Shown: positions 1 through 8,728 of the stretch, in pieces | Numbering within the stretch: the first letter of the stretch is position 1 | Layout of the letters: every line of letters begins with the position of its first letter | From: Lachnospiraceae bacterium | GTDB taxonomy: Bacteria > Bacillota > Clostridia > Lachnospirales > Lachnospiraceae | Length of the DNA stretch: 43,538 bases | Direction: 5' to 3' | NCBI GenBank assembly: GCA_017471325.1 | Contig: JAFUUX010000060.1 | Coordinates: forward strand, 1 to 43,538 | Translations under genes and position numbers: made by a program | Notes under the pieces: model-generated | Databases searched by the model: none | Told to the model about the DNA's origin: nothing | What the model saw: the letters and a program-made list of their open reading frames with translations, nothing else

Positions 1-3000
1 TCAAGAACGGCTTCTTTTATGAAAACCTGTTTGCGACAGAGTCGGGAAACGGGTGGTATCTCATTGTGGGTATAAACGATACGGAAATGTACCGGGAGGC
101 CTATGCGCAGCTTTTTGTGACGATCCTGCTGTCGCTGGCACTGTTTACCGTCATCATCATTCTGTATGTTGCTTCGGTAAGAAGCCGTGAAAGGGCGGAG
201 GAAGCGCTCTATTCCAGAGAACGCTTCCTGACGGGCATCACGCATGAACTGCAGGAACCCTTAAACCGGATACTGGAGCACGCAAAGCGGGGGACTGAAG
301 GCAGAACCACGGATCATGAAGAAGAGATGGAGGCTATCCACCGGGCAGCTACGACGCTGTCTGAAATGATCGGACAGATCTTATCTTACAAGGATATCGT
401 CCTTTCAAACGAAGACAGGGACAGACAAAAAGTGAAAACATCCGGGGTGGACAGACGCTATCGCACGATCATACTCGTGGTCATGGTGCTTGTGATGCTG
501 ATCTCGGTTTATGTAAATATCCATGCGACCTACAGATGGGGAAACACACGCATGGCATCGGAAGTCAACGCATACGAGTATCAGCTCTCGGAGTGGCTGA
601 ATACACAAAAAAGCATCCTGGATATGTTTGCAAGTGTCATCTCCACCAATCCCGAAATGCTTGATGATTATGACGGGATGATCCGGTGGCTTGACCGGAT
701 CACCGTGCAGTACCCGGAGATCTCCGTAACTTATATGACAAATCCGGATCTTGCGCATACGGTCTACATGAATAATGGCTGGGAGCCGGATGAAAACTGG
801 CATGTTGAGGAACGGCAGTGGTATGTGGATACCATGTCAAGCGAGGAAGGCTTTAGCGTATCGGCACCCTATTATGATGAGCAGACGGGGGGATATTGCG
901 TGACGATCTCCAAGGCGGTATATGATGCCAAAAGCGGCGTTTTTTTGGGAGTTTTCGGCATAGACTTCTTTATGGACAAACTGGTGGATATTTTGGGGGA
1001 CAGTTATTTTGAGGACGGATATGCTTTTCTGGTAGATCCTACAGGGCGCATCATAAACCATCCTTACGGGGAATATCAGATGTCTCAGCACAGGGAGACA
1101 AATATTGCGGCGCTTCCATACGGACAGATAAGGGCGGACGGAAAAACGATCCTTTTTTTTAAGGATTATGACGGGACGGCAAAGACACTGATCGCGGTAA
1201 GAAATGCGGATTCCAATTTCAGTGTGTATGTTGTAAGGAGCGCGGTCAGGATTTATGGGCAGGTGGTGCTCACGGGACTGATCAGTATGATCCTGTTCTT
1301 GTTCTGCATCGTATTTGTATACCGGCTGCTCACGGGACTGATCAGCTGGCAGGAAGAGGTGAACAGAAGACTTTCGGAATCAGCGGAGGCGGCAATAGAA
1401 GCAGGCCGGGCAAAGAGTACCTTTCTGGCGCAGATGTCACATGAGATCCGCACGCCGATCAATGCGGTGCTGGGGATGAATGAGATGATCCTGCGGGAAT
1501 CGGAGGATAGCGGGATCCGGGAATATGCGGCAAACATCCGGTCAGCCGGCAGGACGCTGCTGTCACTGATCAACAGCATTCTGGATTTTTCCAAGATCGA
1601 GGATGGGAAAATGGAACTGGTGCCCGCAGTATATGACACTTCATCGCTTATCAACGATCTGGTAAATTCTATTTCAGACAGGGCGAAAGCAAAGGGGCTT
1701 ACATTTCATGTGCAGGTGGACAGGAACCTGCCGGTAGCCCTGTATGGTGATGATGTCCGGATCAAGCAGGTGATCATGAACATTCTGACCAATGCGGTAA
1801 AATATACGGAGAAGGGTTCCGTGACAATGATTATGGAAGCAAGGGAAAGAAAGCAGGATCGTCTGCGCATTTATGTATCCGTAAAGGATACCGGTATCGG
1901 CATCAAAAAAGAGGACATGAGCAGGCTCTTTGAATCCTTTGAGAGACTGGACGAGATCAGAAACCGTAACATCGAGGGAACGGGCCTGGGGATGGCCATC
2001 ACGACGAAGCTGCTTAAGATGATGGGAAGTGAACTTTGCGTGGAAAGTTGCTATGGGGAGGGTTCCAACTTTTATTTTGAACTGGAACAGAAGATCATGG
2101 ATGAGGAACCCATCGGCGATTTTACCAGGCGGATCCCCAAAGCGGCGGACAGCGGCCAGAAGGGAAAGTATCTGAAAGCCGAGGGAGCCGCCGTGCTCGT
2201 GGTAGATGATAATGAGATGAACCGTAAGGTGGCAAAAAGCCTTATGAAGAGAAACGGGATCCAGCCGGATCTGGCGGAGTCCGGAGAAGAGGCGATCCGT
2301 ATGATGGCAGAGCGCAGATACGATATCGTGTTCCTGGATCACATGATGCCAAAGATGGACGGGATAGAGACGCTTGCCAGACTAAAGGAGACAGGTGGGA
2401 TACCAAAAGGCTGCGCGATGATAGCCCTGACAGCAAATGCTACCTCCGGAGCCAGGGAGCGTTATATGGAAGCAGGCTTTGATGATTATCTGTCAAAGCC
2501 CATCGATGTGGAAGCGCTGGAGAGGAAGCTCTTTATGTGGCTGCCGGAGCAGAAAGCCTACTGGACAGAGGCGGGAGAAACGGAACGGATACCATCCGCA
2601 TCAGAGCAGAACGAGGCACACGGCGTGACCGCAGACGTCACGGAAGAGGGCGCGGATGGAGAAGGTTTGGATGGAGAAGGTTCGGATGCAGAGGAACTGT
2701 TTGAATTCCTGCCGGAGGACGCCGGTGCGGAGGCGGAGCCGGTCATGATCGATCAGGAAGAAAATACGATAGGGAAACTGAAAAGGCTTGGTCTTGATAC
2801 AGAGGCGGCACTTGGTTTCTGCGGTGGGGAAGTATCTTTTTATGAAGAACTGCTTTTTGATTTTGCGGAAGGCTGTGCCGAGAAGAAAAAAGAACTGGAT
2901 GAGAGCCTTTCCGCAAAGGACTGGCGTGCATTTGAGGTAAAGATCCATGCCCTGAAGTCTATGACAAAGACTATAGGAATGATGGACCTTTCCAACATGG

Positions 3001-3122
3001 CTTTTGGGCTGGAAAAAGCAGCGGAGGAAATGGATGAGGCACGGATCATGGAGGGATATCCGGTTTTTGCAGCGGGATACGCGCAGATGGCGGAAGACAT
3101 TCGGACGGTCCTTAAAAAATAA
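1..3122 (+). CDS. Hybrid sensor histidine kinase with tandem Cache-type sensors, 5' truncated by the window
   Basis: The reading frame is open from position 3, so the gene starts upstream. It predicts a membrane-bound kinase passing phosphate His-Asp-His to a partner regulator. Numbering from the in-frame GTG at 66, the order is: end of a first extracellular Cache-like domain, membrane helix (about 15-40), an H-box-like segment with His60 but no ATPase after it, helix (about 133-152), a second dCache-like sensor (about 155-395), helix (about 400-422), HisKA with His459 in SHEIRTP, HATPase_c (DTGIGI, GTGLGM), receiver with Asp714-Asp715 and acceptor Asp758, a low-complexity acidic linker, and an Hpt domain with His961. 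The next gene starts 21 nt downstream, so the three signalling genes look like one operon. GTG 66 is only the first start visible here, not the real one. The family call is firm; the ligand is unknown. Confidence 0.9.
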   Translation, partial: KNGFFYENLFATESGNGWYLIVGINDTEMYREAYAQLFVTILLSLALFTVIIILYVASVRSRERAEEALYSRERFLTGITHELQEPLNRILEHAKRGTEGRTTDHEEEMEAIHRAATTLSEMIGQILSYKDIVLSNEDRDRQKVKTSGVDRRYRTIILVVMVLVMLISVYVNIHATYRWGNTRMASEVNAYEYQLSEWLNTQKSILDMFASVISTNPEMLDDYDGMIRWLDRITVQYPEISVTYMTNPDLAHTVYMNNGWEPDENWHVEERQWYVDTMSSEEGFSVSAPYYDEQTGGYCVTISKAVYDAKSGVFLGVFGIDFFMDKLVDILGDSYFEDGYAFLVDPTGRIINHPYGEYQMSQHRETNIAALPYGQIRADGKTILFFKDYDGTAKTLIAVRNADSNFSVYVVRSAVRIYGQVVLTGLISMILFLFCIVFVYRLLTGLISWQEEVNRRLSESAEAAIEAGRAKSTFLAQMSHEIRTPINAVLGMNEMILRESEDSGIREYAANIRSAGRTLLSLINSILDFSKIEDGKMELVPAVYDTSSLINDLVNSISDRAKAKGLTFHVQVDRNLPVALYGDDVRIKQVIMNILTNAVKYTEKGSVTMIMEARERKQDRLRIYVSVKDTGIGIKKEDMSRLFESFERLDEIRNRNIEGTGLGMAITTKLLKMMGSELCVESCYGEGSNFYFELEQKIMDEEPIGDFTRRIPKAADSGQKGKYLKAEGAAVLVVDDNEMNRKVAKSLMKRNGIQPDLAESGEEAIRMMAERRYDIVFLDHMMPKMDGIETLARLKETGGIPKGCAMIALTANATSGARERYMEAGFDDYLSKPIDVEALERKLFMWLPEQKAYWTEAGETERIPSASEQNEAHGVTADVTEEGADGEGLDGEGSDAEELFEFLPEDAGAEAEPVMIDQEENTIGKLKRLGLDTEAALGFCGGEVSFYEELLFDFAEGCAEKKKELDESLSAKDWRAFEVKIHALKSMTKTIGMMDLSNMAFGLEKAAEEMDEARIMEGYPVFAAGYAQMAEDIRTVLKK

Positions 3123-3143
3123 TGAACTGAGGTGGAGTGAAAA

Positions 3144-4151
3144 ATGGCTGATTGGGTGATCATAGTAGATGATGATGAAACGAACATCAAGACGGCAGGT
3201 CATATCCTGAGCAGGGCAGGGATGCGCGTGACGGCAATGAAGTCAGGGGAAGCTCTGATCAGGTACATAGAGGAAAAAGAGATACCGGATCTGATCCTTT
3301 TAGATATCAAGATGCCGGGGATGGATGGCTTTGAAACACTGTCCAGGATGCGGCAGAACAACAGGGCAAAAAATGTTCCTGTCATCTTTCTGACCGCGGA
3401 TGAAAAAGACCAGACAGAGGCGAGGGGGCTTGCCGCGGGAGCGATGGATTTCATTAAAAAACCTTTTGTGCCGGAGATCCTGACGATCCGGGTGCGCCAT
3501 ATGATAGATCTGGATCACCTGCAGCGAAATCTCGCGGAGGAAGTAGATAAGAAAACCAGGGAAAACGAGCGTCTGTTTATGCATGTGGTATCTTCCCTGG
3601 CTTCCGCCATCGATGCCAAGGATACCTATACCAATGGCCATTCTTCCAGGGTTGCGGAGTATTCCAGAGAGATCGCCAGAAGGTCCGGCTACGGGGAGAA
3701 GGAGTCAGAGGATATCTACATGATGGGACTTCTTCATGATGTGGGCAAGATCGGAATACCGGATGCCGTGATCAATAAGCCTGCAAAACTGACGGATGAG
3801 GAATATGACATCATAAAAAACCATCCGGTGCTGGGCGCGAGGATCCTGGGAAATATCAAAGAGATGCCGGCACTTCAGAGAGGGGCAAGGTGGCATCATG
3901 AGAGATATGACGGGAAGGGCTATCCGGACGGGCTGTCGGGTGAGGATATTCCGCGGGAGGCAAGGATCATCGCCGTGGCAGATGCATATGATGCCATGAC
4001 AAGTCACAGGAGTTACCGAAAGCCGCTTCCGCAGGGGGTGGTTCGTGAAGAGATCGAAAGGGGCATGGGAACTCAGTTCGATCCGGAATTTGCACGGATC
4101 ATGCTGAGCATGATCGATGAAGATACTGAATACAGGATGAAGGAAGAATAG
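3144..4151 (+). CDS. Response regulator with HD-GYP domain, predicted c-di-GMP phosphodiesterase
   Basis: 335 aa. Residues about 4-120 are a receiver domain with an acidic DDD patch near the start and predicted phospho-acceptor Asp54 (LLDIKMPGMDG). Residues about 140-330 are an HD-GYP domain: metal-binding His198-Asp199 in HDVGKIGIPD, then HHERYDGKGYPDG carrying the GYP signature. HD-GYP proteins of this kind hydrolyse cyclic di-GMP, so phosphorylation by a flanking kinase probably switches second-messenger breakdown. A GAGGTGGAG ribosome binding site lies just before the ATG. It sits 21 nt after one hybrid kinase and 6 nt before another, which makes both likely partners. Enzymatic activity is inferred from intact motifs. 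Confidence 0.92.
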   Translation: MADWVIIVDDDETNIKTAGHILSRAGMRVTAMKSGEALIRYIEEKEIPDLILLDIKMPGMDGFETLSRMRQNNRAKNVPVIFLTADEKDQTEARGLAAGAMDFIKKPFVPEILTIRVRHMIDLDHLQRNLAEEVDKKTRENERLFMHVVSSLASAIDAKDTYTNGHSSRVAEYSREIARRSGYGEKESEDIYMMGLLHDVGKIGIPDAVINKPAKLTDEEYDIIKNHPVLGARILGNIKEMPALQRGARWHHERYDGKGYPDGLSGEDIPREARIIAVADAYDAMTSHRSYRKPLPQGVVREEIERGMGTQFDPEFARIMLSMIDEDTEYRMKEE

Positions 4152-4157
4152 AAGATT

Positions 4158-6863
4158 ATGTGGATCATCAACTGCATTCTGCTTGTTATAGGGACCGTGG
4201 CCGCTGTCATGGGGATCAGTTTCTTCTGGCGCAACAAAGAAGCGGAAGGAAGGATGCGGGCTTATATCTGCGCGCTTGGGATACTGTCAGGCTTTTGGTG
4301 TATCTCATTTGGCATGATCGGGATCACGGAGGACATATCGGTATGTGATCCGATACGGGCGGTGGGGATCGTAGCCCTGACGGGTTTCCTCACGGCAGAA
4401 TTATATCTCGTTTCCGATGTCTCGGGTGCAAAGAAGGGTGCGGTCACTGCAGCAAAGATATTATCGGTAGTCATATCGCTGGTCGATATCATCGTGTTTG
4501 CGCAGCCCGGTCTGGACCGGTATATAAGAGTTGACGGGCGGACAACGTGGATCGCAAGTCCCGGATTTGAGGTGAACAGAAAGATCCATTCCGTGTATAT
4601 CTGCCTGATGTTTCTGTCGCTTCTGATCTTCGGGATCATATGGCTTATCCGAAACAAGGTGAAACGGCTCAGGCATTTTCTGGTATTGGCGTTCATCGCA
4701 AATTTTACAATGCTGTTTTTCTCGATACCGGATACGCTTTTTCCCGTCCTTGGGTATCAGGCGGTGGCCACATCCGGTATCGGCGGCGCGATCTGTGCCA
4801 TTGTGATGTGGTATGGAGCGACGCAGCTTTCATCCTTTGACATACGCATGGGGAGCATCAGGGATAAGTTTTTTGATTTTATCGACGCTGGCGTGATCGT
4901 ATTTGACCTTTCGGGAAGGACAGCGCTCATGAACCGCTATACAGCCGAAAGGATGAGAAATGCCCAAAAAGCCGGCTATAAACTGGATGATCTGTTCACG
5001 ATCGAAGGCGTGTCTGCCGAAGAGGTATTAAAGTACTCTGAAGATAAGATTTATGCCGCCAGATTTTGGGATAAGGAAAATGCGCATGCGTATTCCGTCC
5101 GCGTCAATGGCATCAAGGATAATTTTGACGAGATCTTCTGCTATATGTGCGTGTTTATCGATGTGACGGAGGAGGTGGAGGCGATCCGGAAATTTGAGGT
5201 CGCATCAGAGGCGAAAAGCCGTTTCCTGGCGCAGATGTCACATGAGATCCGCACGCCGATCAATGCGGTGCTGGGGATGAATGAGATGATCCTCAGGGAA
5301 GAGGCGCGCGAGGATATCCTGGAGTATGCAAGGAATATTGATTCCGCAGGAAAAACACTTCTCACGCTCATAAACAGTATTCTGGATTTTTCAAAGATCG
5401 AAGACGGGAAGATGGAGATCATTCCTGTAAGATATGATACGGCGTCCTTTGTCAATGATCTGGTAAATTCCGTGCTGCAGCGAGCCGATGCAAAGGGACT
5501 GGCCTTTGAGGCTAATATAGACGAAGCCCTGCCCTGCGCCCTTGTGGGGGATGATGTCAGGTTTTCACAAGTGATCCTGAACCTGCTCACCAATGCGGTG
5601 AAGTATACACCGCAGGGAACGGTTACCTTTACCATGAGCCTTGCGGGGCTGGAGGGAGATACCGCTGCAATCCGTGTATCCGTAAAGGATACGGGCATCG
5701 GGATCAAAGAAGAGGATCGGGAGGCTTTGTTTGAATCCTTTGAGCGGCTCGATGAGATCAGAAACCATAATATCGAAGGAACGGGTCTAGGCCTTTCCAT
5801 CATCAAAAGCCTGCTGTCGCTTATGGACAGCAAACTTGCCGTGGAGAGTGTCTATGGCGTGGGTTCCTGCTTTAGTTTTGAATTACGCCAGAAAGTAGCG
5901 GATGGCACGCCTATCGGGGATTACAAAAAGCGGCTGAAGGAAAGTTACGCGAACAGGAGGGAGCACAAGACCATAAGCGTGAAAAAGGCGGGGATCCTCG
6001 TGGTGGATGATAACGATATGAACTTAAAGGTGTGCTCAAACCTGCTGAAACTTATGAATATCAAGCCGGATGTGGCATCTTCGGGAATGGAAGCGATCGA
6101 ATGCATGAAACGCAGTACCTATGATATCGTGCTGCTCGATCATATGATGCCGAAGATGGACGGGATTGAAACACTGAAAAAACTCAAAGAGGAGGGGCTT
6201 GTCCCGGAAGAAACGACGGTCATCGTGCTTACGGCGAACGCCGTAGTCGGAGCCAGGGAGATGTATCTTGAAGCAGGCTTTGACGATTATCTCTCAAAGC
6301 CCATTGCGGTAAAGGAACTTGAAAAAAAACTCGTGAAATATCTGCCGGCGGAGGCTTTCACAGAGGAAGAGCCTGCGGCTGATGACAAAAAGGCAGCCGC
6401 TGCGGAGAGCGGGGATGAATTTTTTGAATTCGTTCCGGAGGAAGACGCGGGACCGCTTTATCCGGGCACTGATACAAAGGAGGCTGCCGGCGGGGAGCAC
6501 GGGGCGTTTCTTTCCTGTTTAGCGGAACAGGGGATCCGTGTAGAGGAGGGGATAGGTTTCGCGGCGGGGGATGTGGATTTCTATATGGAAATGCTTGAAG
6601 AATTCTGCAGGGGATCGGCAGAAAAAGCCGAGCGTCTGAACGGTTACTTTGCAGAGGAAAATATGAAGGACTACGAGGTGCTCGTTCATGCCATGAAAAG
6701 CAACGCCGGATCCGTGGGCGCGGAAGAACTGCAGGCCATGGCTTTGAGGCTTGAGGAGGCGGCTGCGGAGGGCAGAATGGATATTATAAAGGCAGAGCAT
6801 AAGGCTTTTATGGACCGGTACAAAGATATCGTCAGTCTGATCCGGGACGGGCTTAAAGCATGA
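4158..6863 (+). CDS. Hybrid sensor histidine kinase with multi-pass membrane sensor
   Basis: 901 aa. The first 230 or so residues form seven or eight hydrophobic helices, like the 7TM sensor of some histidine kinases. A PAS-like segment follows (about 235-345), then HisKA with His362 in SHEIRTPINAV, HATPase_c (DTGIGI, GTGLGLS), a receiver with acceptor Asp661 (LLDHMMPKMDG), an Ala/Glu-rich linker and an Hpt domain with His844 (VHAMKSNAGS). The layout from HisKA onward matches the upstream kinase, and a 68-nt stretch at the H-box is identical in the two genes. It starts 6 nt after the HD-GYP regulator, so the two are almost certainly co-transcribed. It may integrate a membrane or intracellular signal with the Cache-sensed signal of the first kinase. 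Confidence 0.92.
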   Translation: MWIINCILLVIGTVAAVMGISFFWRNKEAEGRMRAYICALGILSGFWCISFGMIGITEDISVCDPIRAVGIVALTGFLTAELYLVSDVSGAKKGAVTAAKILSVVISLVDIIVFAQPGLDRYIRVDGRTTWIASPGFEVNRKIHSVYICLMFLSLLIFGIIWLIRNKVKRLRHFLVLAFIANFTMLFFSIPDTLFPVLGYQAVATSGIGGAICAIVMWYGATQLSSFDIRMGSIRDKFFDFIDAGVIVFDLSGRTALMNRYTAERMRNAQKAGYKLDDLFTIEGVSAEEVLKYSEDKIYAARFWDKENAHAYSVRVNGIKDNFDEIFCYMCVFIDVTEEVEAIRKFEVASEAKSRFLAQMSHEIRTPINAVLGMNEMILREEAREDILEYARNIDSAGKTLLTLINSILDFSKIEDGKMEIIPVRYDTASFVNDLVNSVLQRADAKGLAFEANIDEALPCALVGDDVRFSQVILNLLTNAVKYTPQGTVTFTMSLAGLEGDTAAIRVSVKDTGIGIKEEDREALFESFERLDEIRNHNIEGTGLGLSIIKSLLSLMDSKLAVESVYGVGSCFSFELRQKVADGTPIGDYKKRLKESYANRREHKTISVKKAGILVVDDNDMNLKVCSNLLKLMNIKPDVASSGMEAIECMKRSTYDIVLLDHMMPKMDGIETLKKLKEEGLVPEETTVIVLTANAVVGAREMYLEAGFDDYLSKPIAVKELEKKLVKYLPAEAFTEEEPAADDKKAAAAESGDEFFEFVPEEDAGPLYPGTDTKEAAGGEHGAFLSCLAEQGIRVEEGIGFAAGDVDFYMEMLEEFCRGSAEKAERLNGYFAEENMKDYEVLVHAMKSNAGSVGAEELQAMALRLEEAAAEGRMDIIKAEHKAFMDRYKDIVSLIRDGLKA

Positions 6864-6982
6864 TCCCATAGACACCTGCGCCTTTTTTGCAGACATACTT
6901 CTGCGGATCCGTATACCGGAGGGCATATTCAGGATCAGGATCATCTGCAGGGCTGATACAGCAGTCAGTGATAAACGTGAAC

Positions 6983-7011
6983 TTGTGGTTTTGTGTTCTA
7001 TGGTGTATATT
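6983..7011 (+). promoter_or_regulatory. Possible promoter of the redox/one-carbon cluster
   Basis: TTGTGG at 6983-6988 and TATATT at 7006-7011 are separated by 17 nt. The expected transcription start would fall at or next to the ATG at 7019, which would make a leaderless message, so either the start codon or the promoter call may be off. Weak -35. Confidence 0.3.
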
Positions 7012-7018
7012 AAGGGAT

Positions 7019-7165
7019 ATGAGAAGAGAGATTCCGACATACATAACGCTGCTGCTCTTGCTGGCCGCGATCGGGCTGTGTATCTTTGGCATCGCGCGCG
7101 GGGAAGCGGATATCGTATTTAAGAAAGCGACAAATATCTGCATGGAGTGTATCGGTCTTGGGTAA
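7019..7165 (+). CDS. Small CD1871A-family CXXC membrane peptide
   Basis: 48 aa: short basic N-terminus, one hydrophobic helix (about 8-26), then a soluble tail ending in the motif NICMECIGLG, whose CxxC is the hallmark of the CD1871A family of clostridial small proteins. Such peptides are commonly encoded directly before a NapH-like ferredoxin protein, as here, where the two genes overlap by 8 nt. The pair may act together in electron transfer or thiol/metal handling at the membrane, but the biochemical role is not established. An upstream extension in the same frame lacks a ribosome binding site and looks non-coding. The start is uncertain because AAGGG lies only 2 nt before the ATG. Confidence 0.7.
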   Translation: MRREIPTYITLLLLLAAIGLCIFGIARGEADIVFKKATNICMECIGLG

Positions 7166-8045
7166 AAAACTGCGGAAAGCCGTGCAGGCGGCATGGGGGA
7201 TACTGTGCAATGGCTACGTAAAGGGCTTCCTGCCCGGGGAAACCATTTATCAGGGGCCGCTCAAGCATTTTTGTGTACCCGGTATGAACTGTTATTCCTG
7301 TCCGGGCGCGTTGGGCGCCTGCCCGATCGGCGCCATGCAGGCGGTATTCAGCGGGCGTCGCAGAAAGATCGCTTTTTCTGTTGTGGGATTTTTGGCAGCG
7401 GTGGGGCTTTTGGCCGGGCGCTTTGTCTGCGGCTGGCTGTGTCTGTTTGGCCTGGTTCAGGAACTGCTCTATAAGATCCCGGTGCCAAAACTGCGGGTGC
7501 CGAAGACGGCTGACAGGATCCTGCGCTTTCTGAAATATGGCATGCTCATGTTGTTTGTGTTTGCCCTGCCTTTTTTCTTTCGGACGGAGTACGGCCTGGG
7601 AGAGCCTTTTTTCTGTAAATATATCTGTCCGGTGGGAACCCTGGAGGGGGGTGTGCCGCTGGTGCTCTTAAATGCGGGGATGCGGCAGGTGCTGGGAGGG
7701 CTGTTCCGCTGGAAGTTCCTGCTGCTGATCTTGTGCGTCCTGGCATCTGTCTTTATCCATAGACCGTTTTGCAAGTATGTCTGTCCGCTGGGGGCGTTTT
7801 ACGGATTGTTTCAGAAAGTCAGCCTGCTGCGGCTGCATTATGATGAGCATGCCTGCATCCATTGCGGGAAGTGCGCGGCCGGCTGCAAAATGCAGGTGGA
7901 CCCCTGCAGCAGCCCAAACAGCGCAGAGTGCATCCGCTGCGGGGAATGCGTGCAGGCCTGCCCGGCCAAAGCACTGATGTTTGGTATGGGAAACAGTAAA
8001 AAGAAAGGAAAAACAGCACATGGAGTTTACAAAGAAAAACTGTGA
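7158..8045 (+). CDS. NapH-like membrane 4Fe-4S ferredoxin protein
   Basis: 295 aa from the TTG at 7158, chosen because an earlier in-frame ATG would lie inside the preceding gene; GGAG sits 10 nt upstream. The protein has several membrane helices and repeated Cys motifs of the NapH/NosR/RdxA group (CYSCPGALGACPIG, CKYICPVG, CKYVCPLGAF), then two classical [4Fe-4S] motifs near the C-terminus (CIHCGKCAAGC, CIRCGECVQACP). Members of this group carry electrons between the membrane and soluble partners. Neighbours (CXXC peptide upstream, folate enzymes and hydrogenase downstream) suggest a role in redox balance, but the donor and acceptor cannot be read from sequence. The 3' end overlaps fchA by 26 nt. 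Confidence 0.85.
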   Translation: MGKKLRKAVQAAWGILCNGYVKGFLPGETIYQGPLKHFCVPGMNCYSCPGALGACPIGAMQAVFSGRRRKIAFSVVGFLAAVGLLAGRFVCGWLCLFGLVQELLYKIPVPKLRVPKTADRILRFLKYGMLMLFVFALPFFFRTEYGLGEPFFCKYICPVGTLEGGVPLVLLNAGMRQVLGGLFRWKFLLLILCVLASVFIHRPFCKYVCPLGAFYGLFQKVSLLRLHYDEHACIHCGKCAAGCKMQVDPCSSPNSAECIRCGECVQACPAKALMFGMGNSKKKGKTAHGVYKEKL

Positions 8046-8655
8046 GGAATTTGTAGAGGTACTGGCAAGCAAGGCACCGGTGCCGGGAGGGGGCGGTGCC
8101 AGCGCATTGGTAGGAGCGCTGGGGTGTGCGCTTGGCAATATGGTAGGAAGCCTTACGGTGGGAAAGAAGAAATATGCGGAAGTGGAGGCGGACATCATTG
8201 CCCTGAAGGAAAAGGCGGATGCGCTGCAAAAAGAACTGCTGGCTCTGGTGCAGGAAGACGCGGTGGCATTTGAGCCGCTTTCCAGAGCATACGGACTGCC
8301 CAAAGATACGGAAGAGGAACGCGCGGAGCGGGAGCGCGTGATGGCTGCGGCTCTGGATGAGGCGTGCAGGGTACCGCTGCAGATCATGCAGAAGTGCTGT
8401 GAAGCGATCGAACTGATCGAAGCGTTTGCGACAAAGGGCAGTGTGATCGCGCTTTCTGATGCAGGCGTGGGTGCCACATTCTGCAGGGCGGCACTGTTTG
8501 GGGCATCCTTAAATGTTTTTATCAATACAAAGAGCATGACGGATCGGGAAAAGGCTGAACGGTATAATGCCAGGGCGCATGAAATGATGGATGTATATGG
8601 GAAACGTGCGGAGGCGGTATTTGTGTCCGTACAGGAACGGCTGGAGAAGAAGTAG
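8020..8655 (+). CDS. fchA: Methenyl-THF cyclohydrolase / formimino-THF cyclodeaminase
   Basis: 211 aa, FTCD_C/FchA family. The N-terminal APVPGGGGASALVGALG segment is the family signature, and the length matches stand-alone cyclodeaminases. FchA converts 5,10-methenyl-THF to 10-formyl-THF, or acts as formimino-THF cyclodeaminase; it is a soluble cytosolic enzyme. ATG 8020 is preferred over an earlier in-frame start because AAAGGA lies just upstream and the family N-terminus begins here. It overlaps the NapH-like gene by 26 nt and precedes folD, pairing two consecutive steps of the tetrahydrofolate one-carbon path. The neighbouring FolD seems to have lost the cyclohydrolase residues, which supports a cyclohydrolase role for this protein. 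Confidence 0.88.
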   Translation: MEFTKKNCEEFVEVLASKAPVPGGGGASALVGALGCALGNMVGSLTVGKKKYAEVEADIIALKEKADALQKELLALVQEDAVAFEPLSRAYGLPKDTEEERAERERVMAAALDEACRVPLQIMQKCCEAIELIEAFATKGSVIALSDAGVGATFCRAALFGASLNVFINTKSMTDREKAERYNARAHEMMDVYGKRAEAVFVSVQERLEKK

Positions 8656-8728
8656 ATCGGGAACCGTATCTGCCGGAACCGGAAACCGGACAGTAATCGT
8701 GAACCAAAAGTATGCGGAGGAGACGGAA

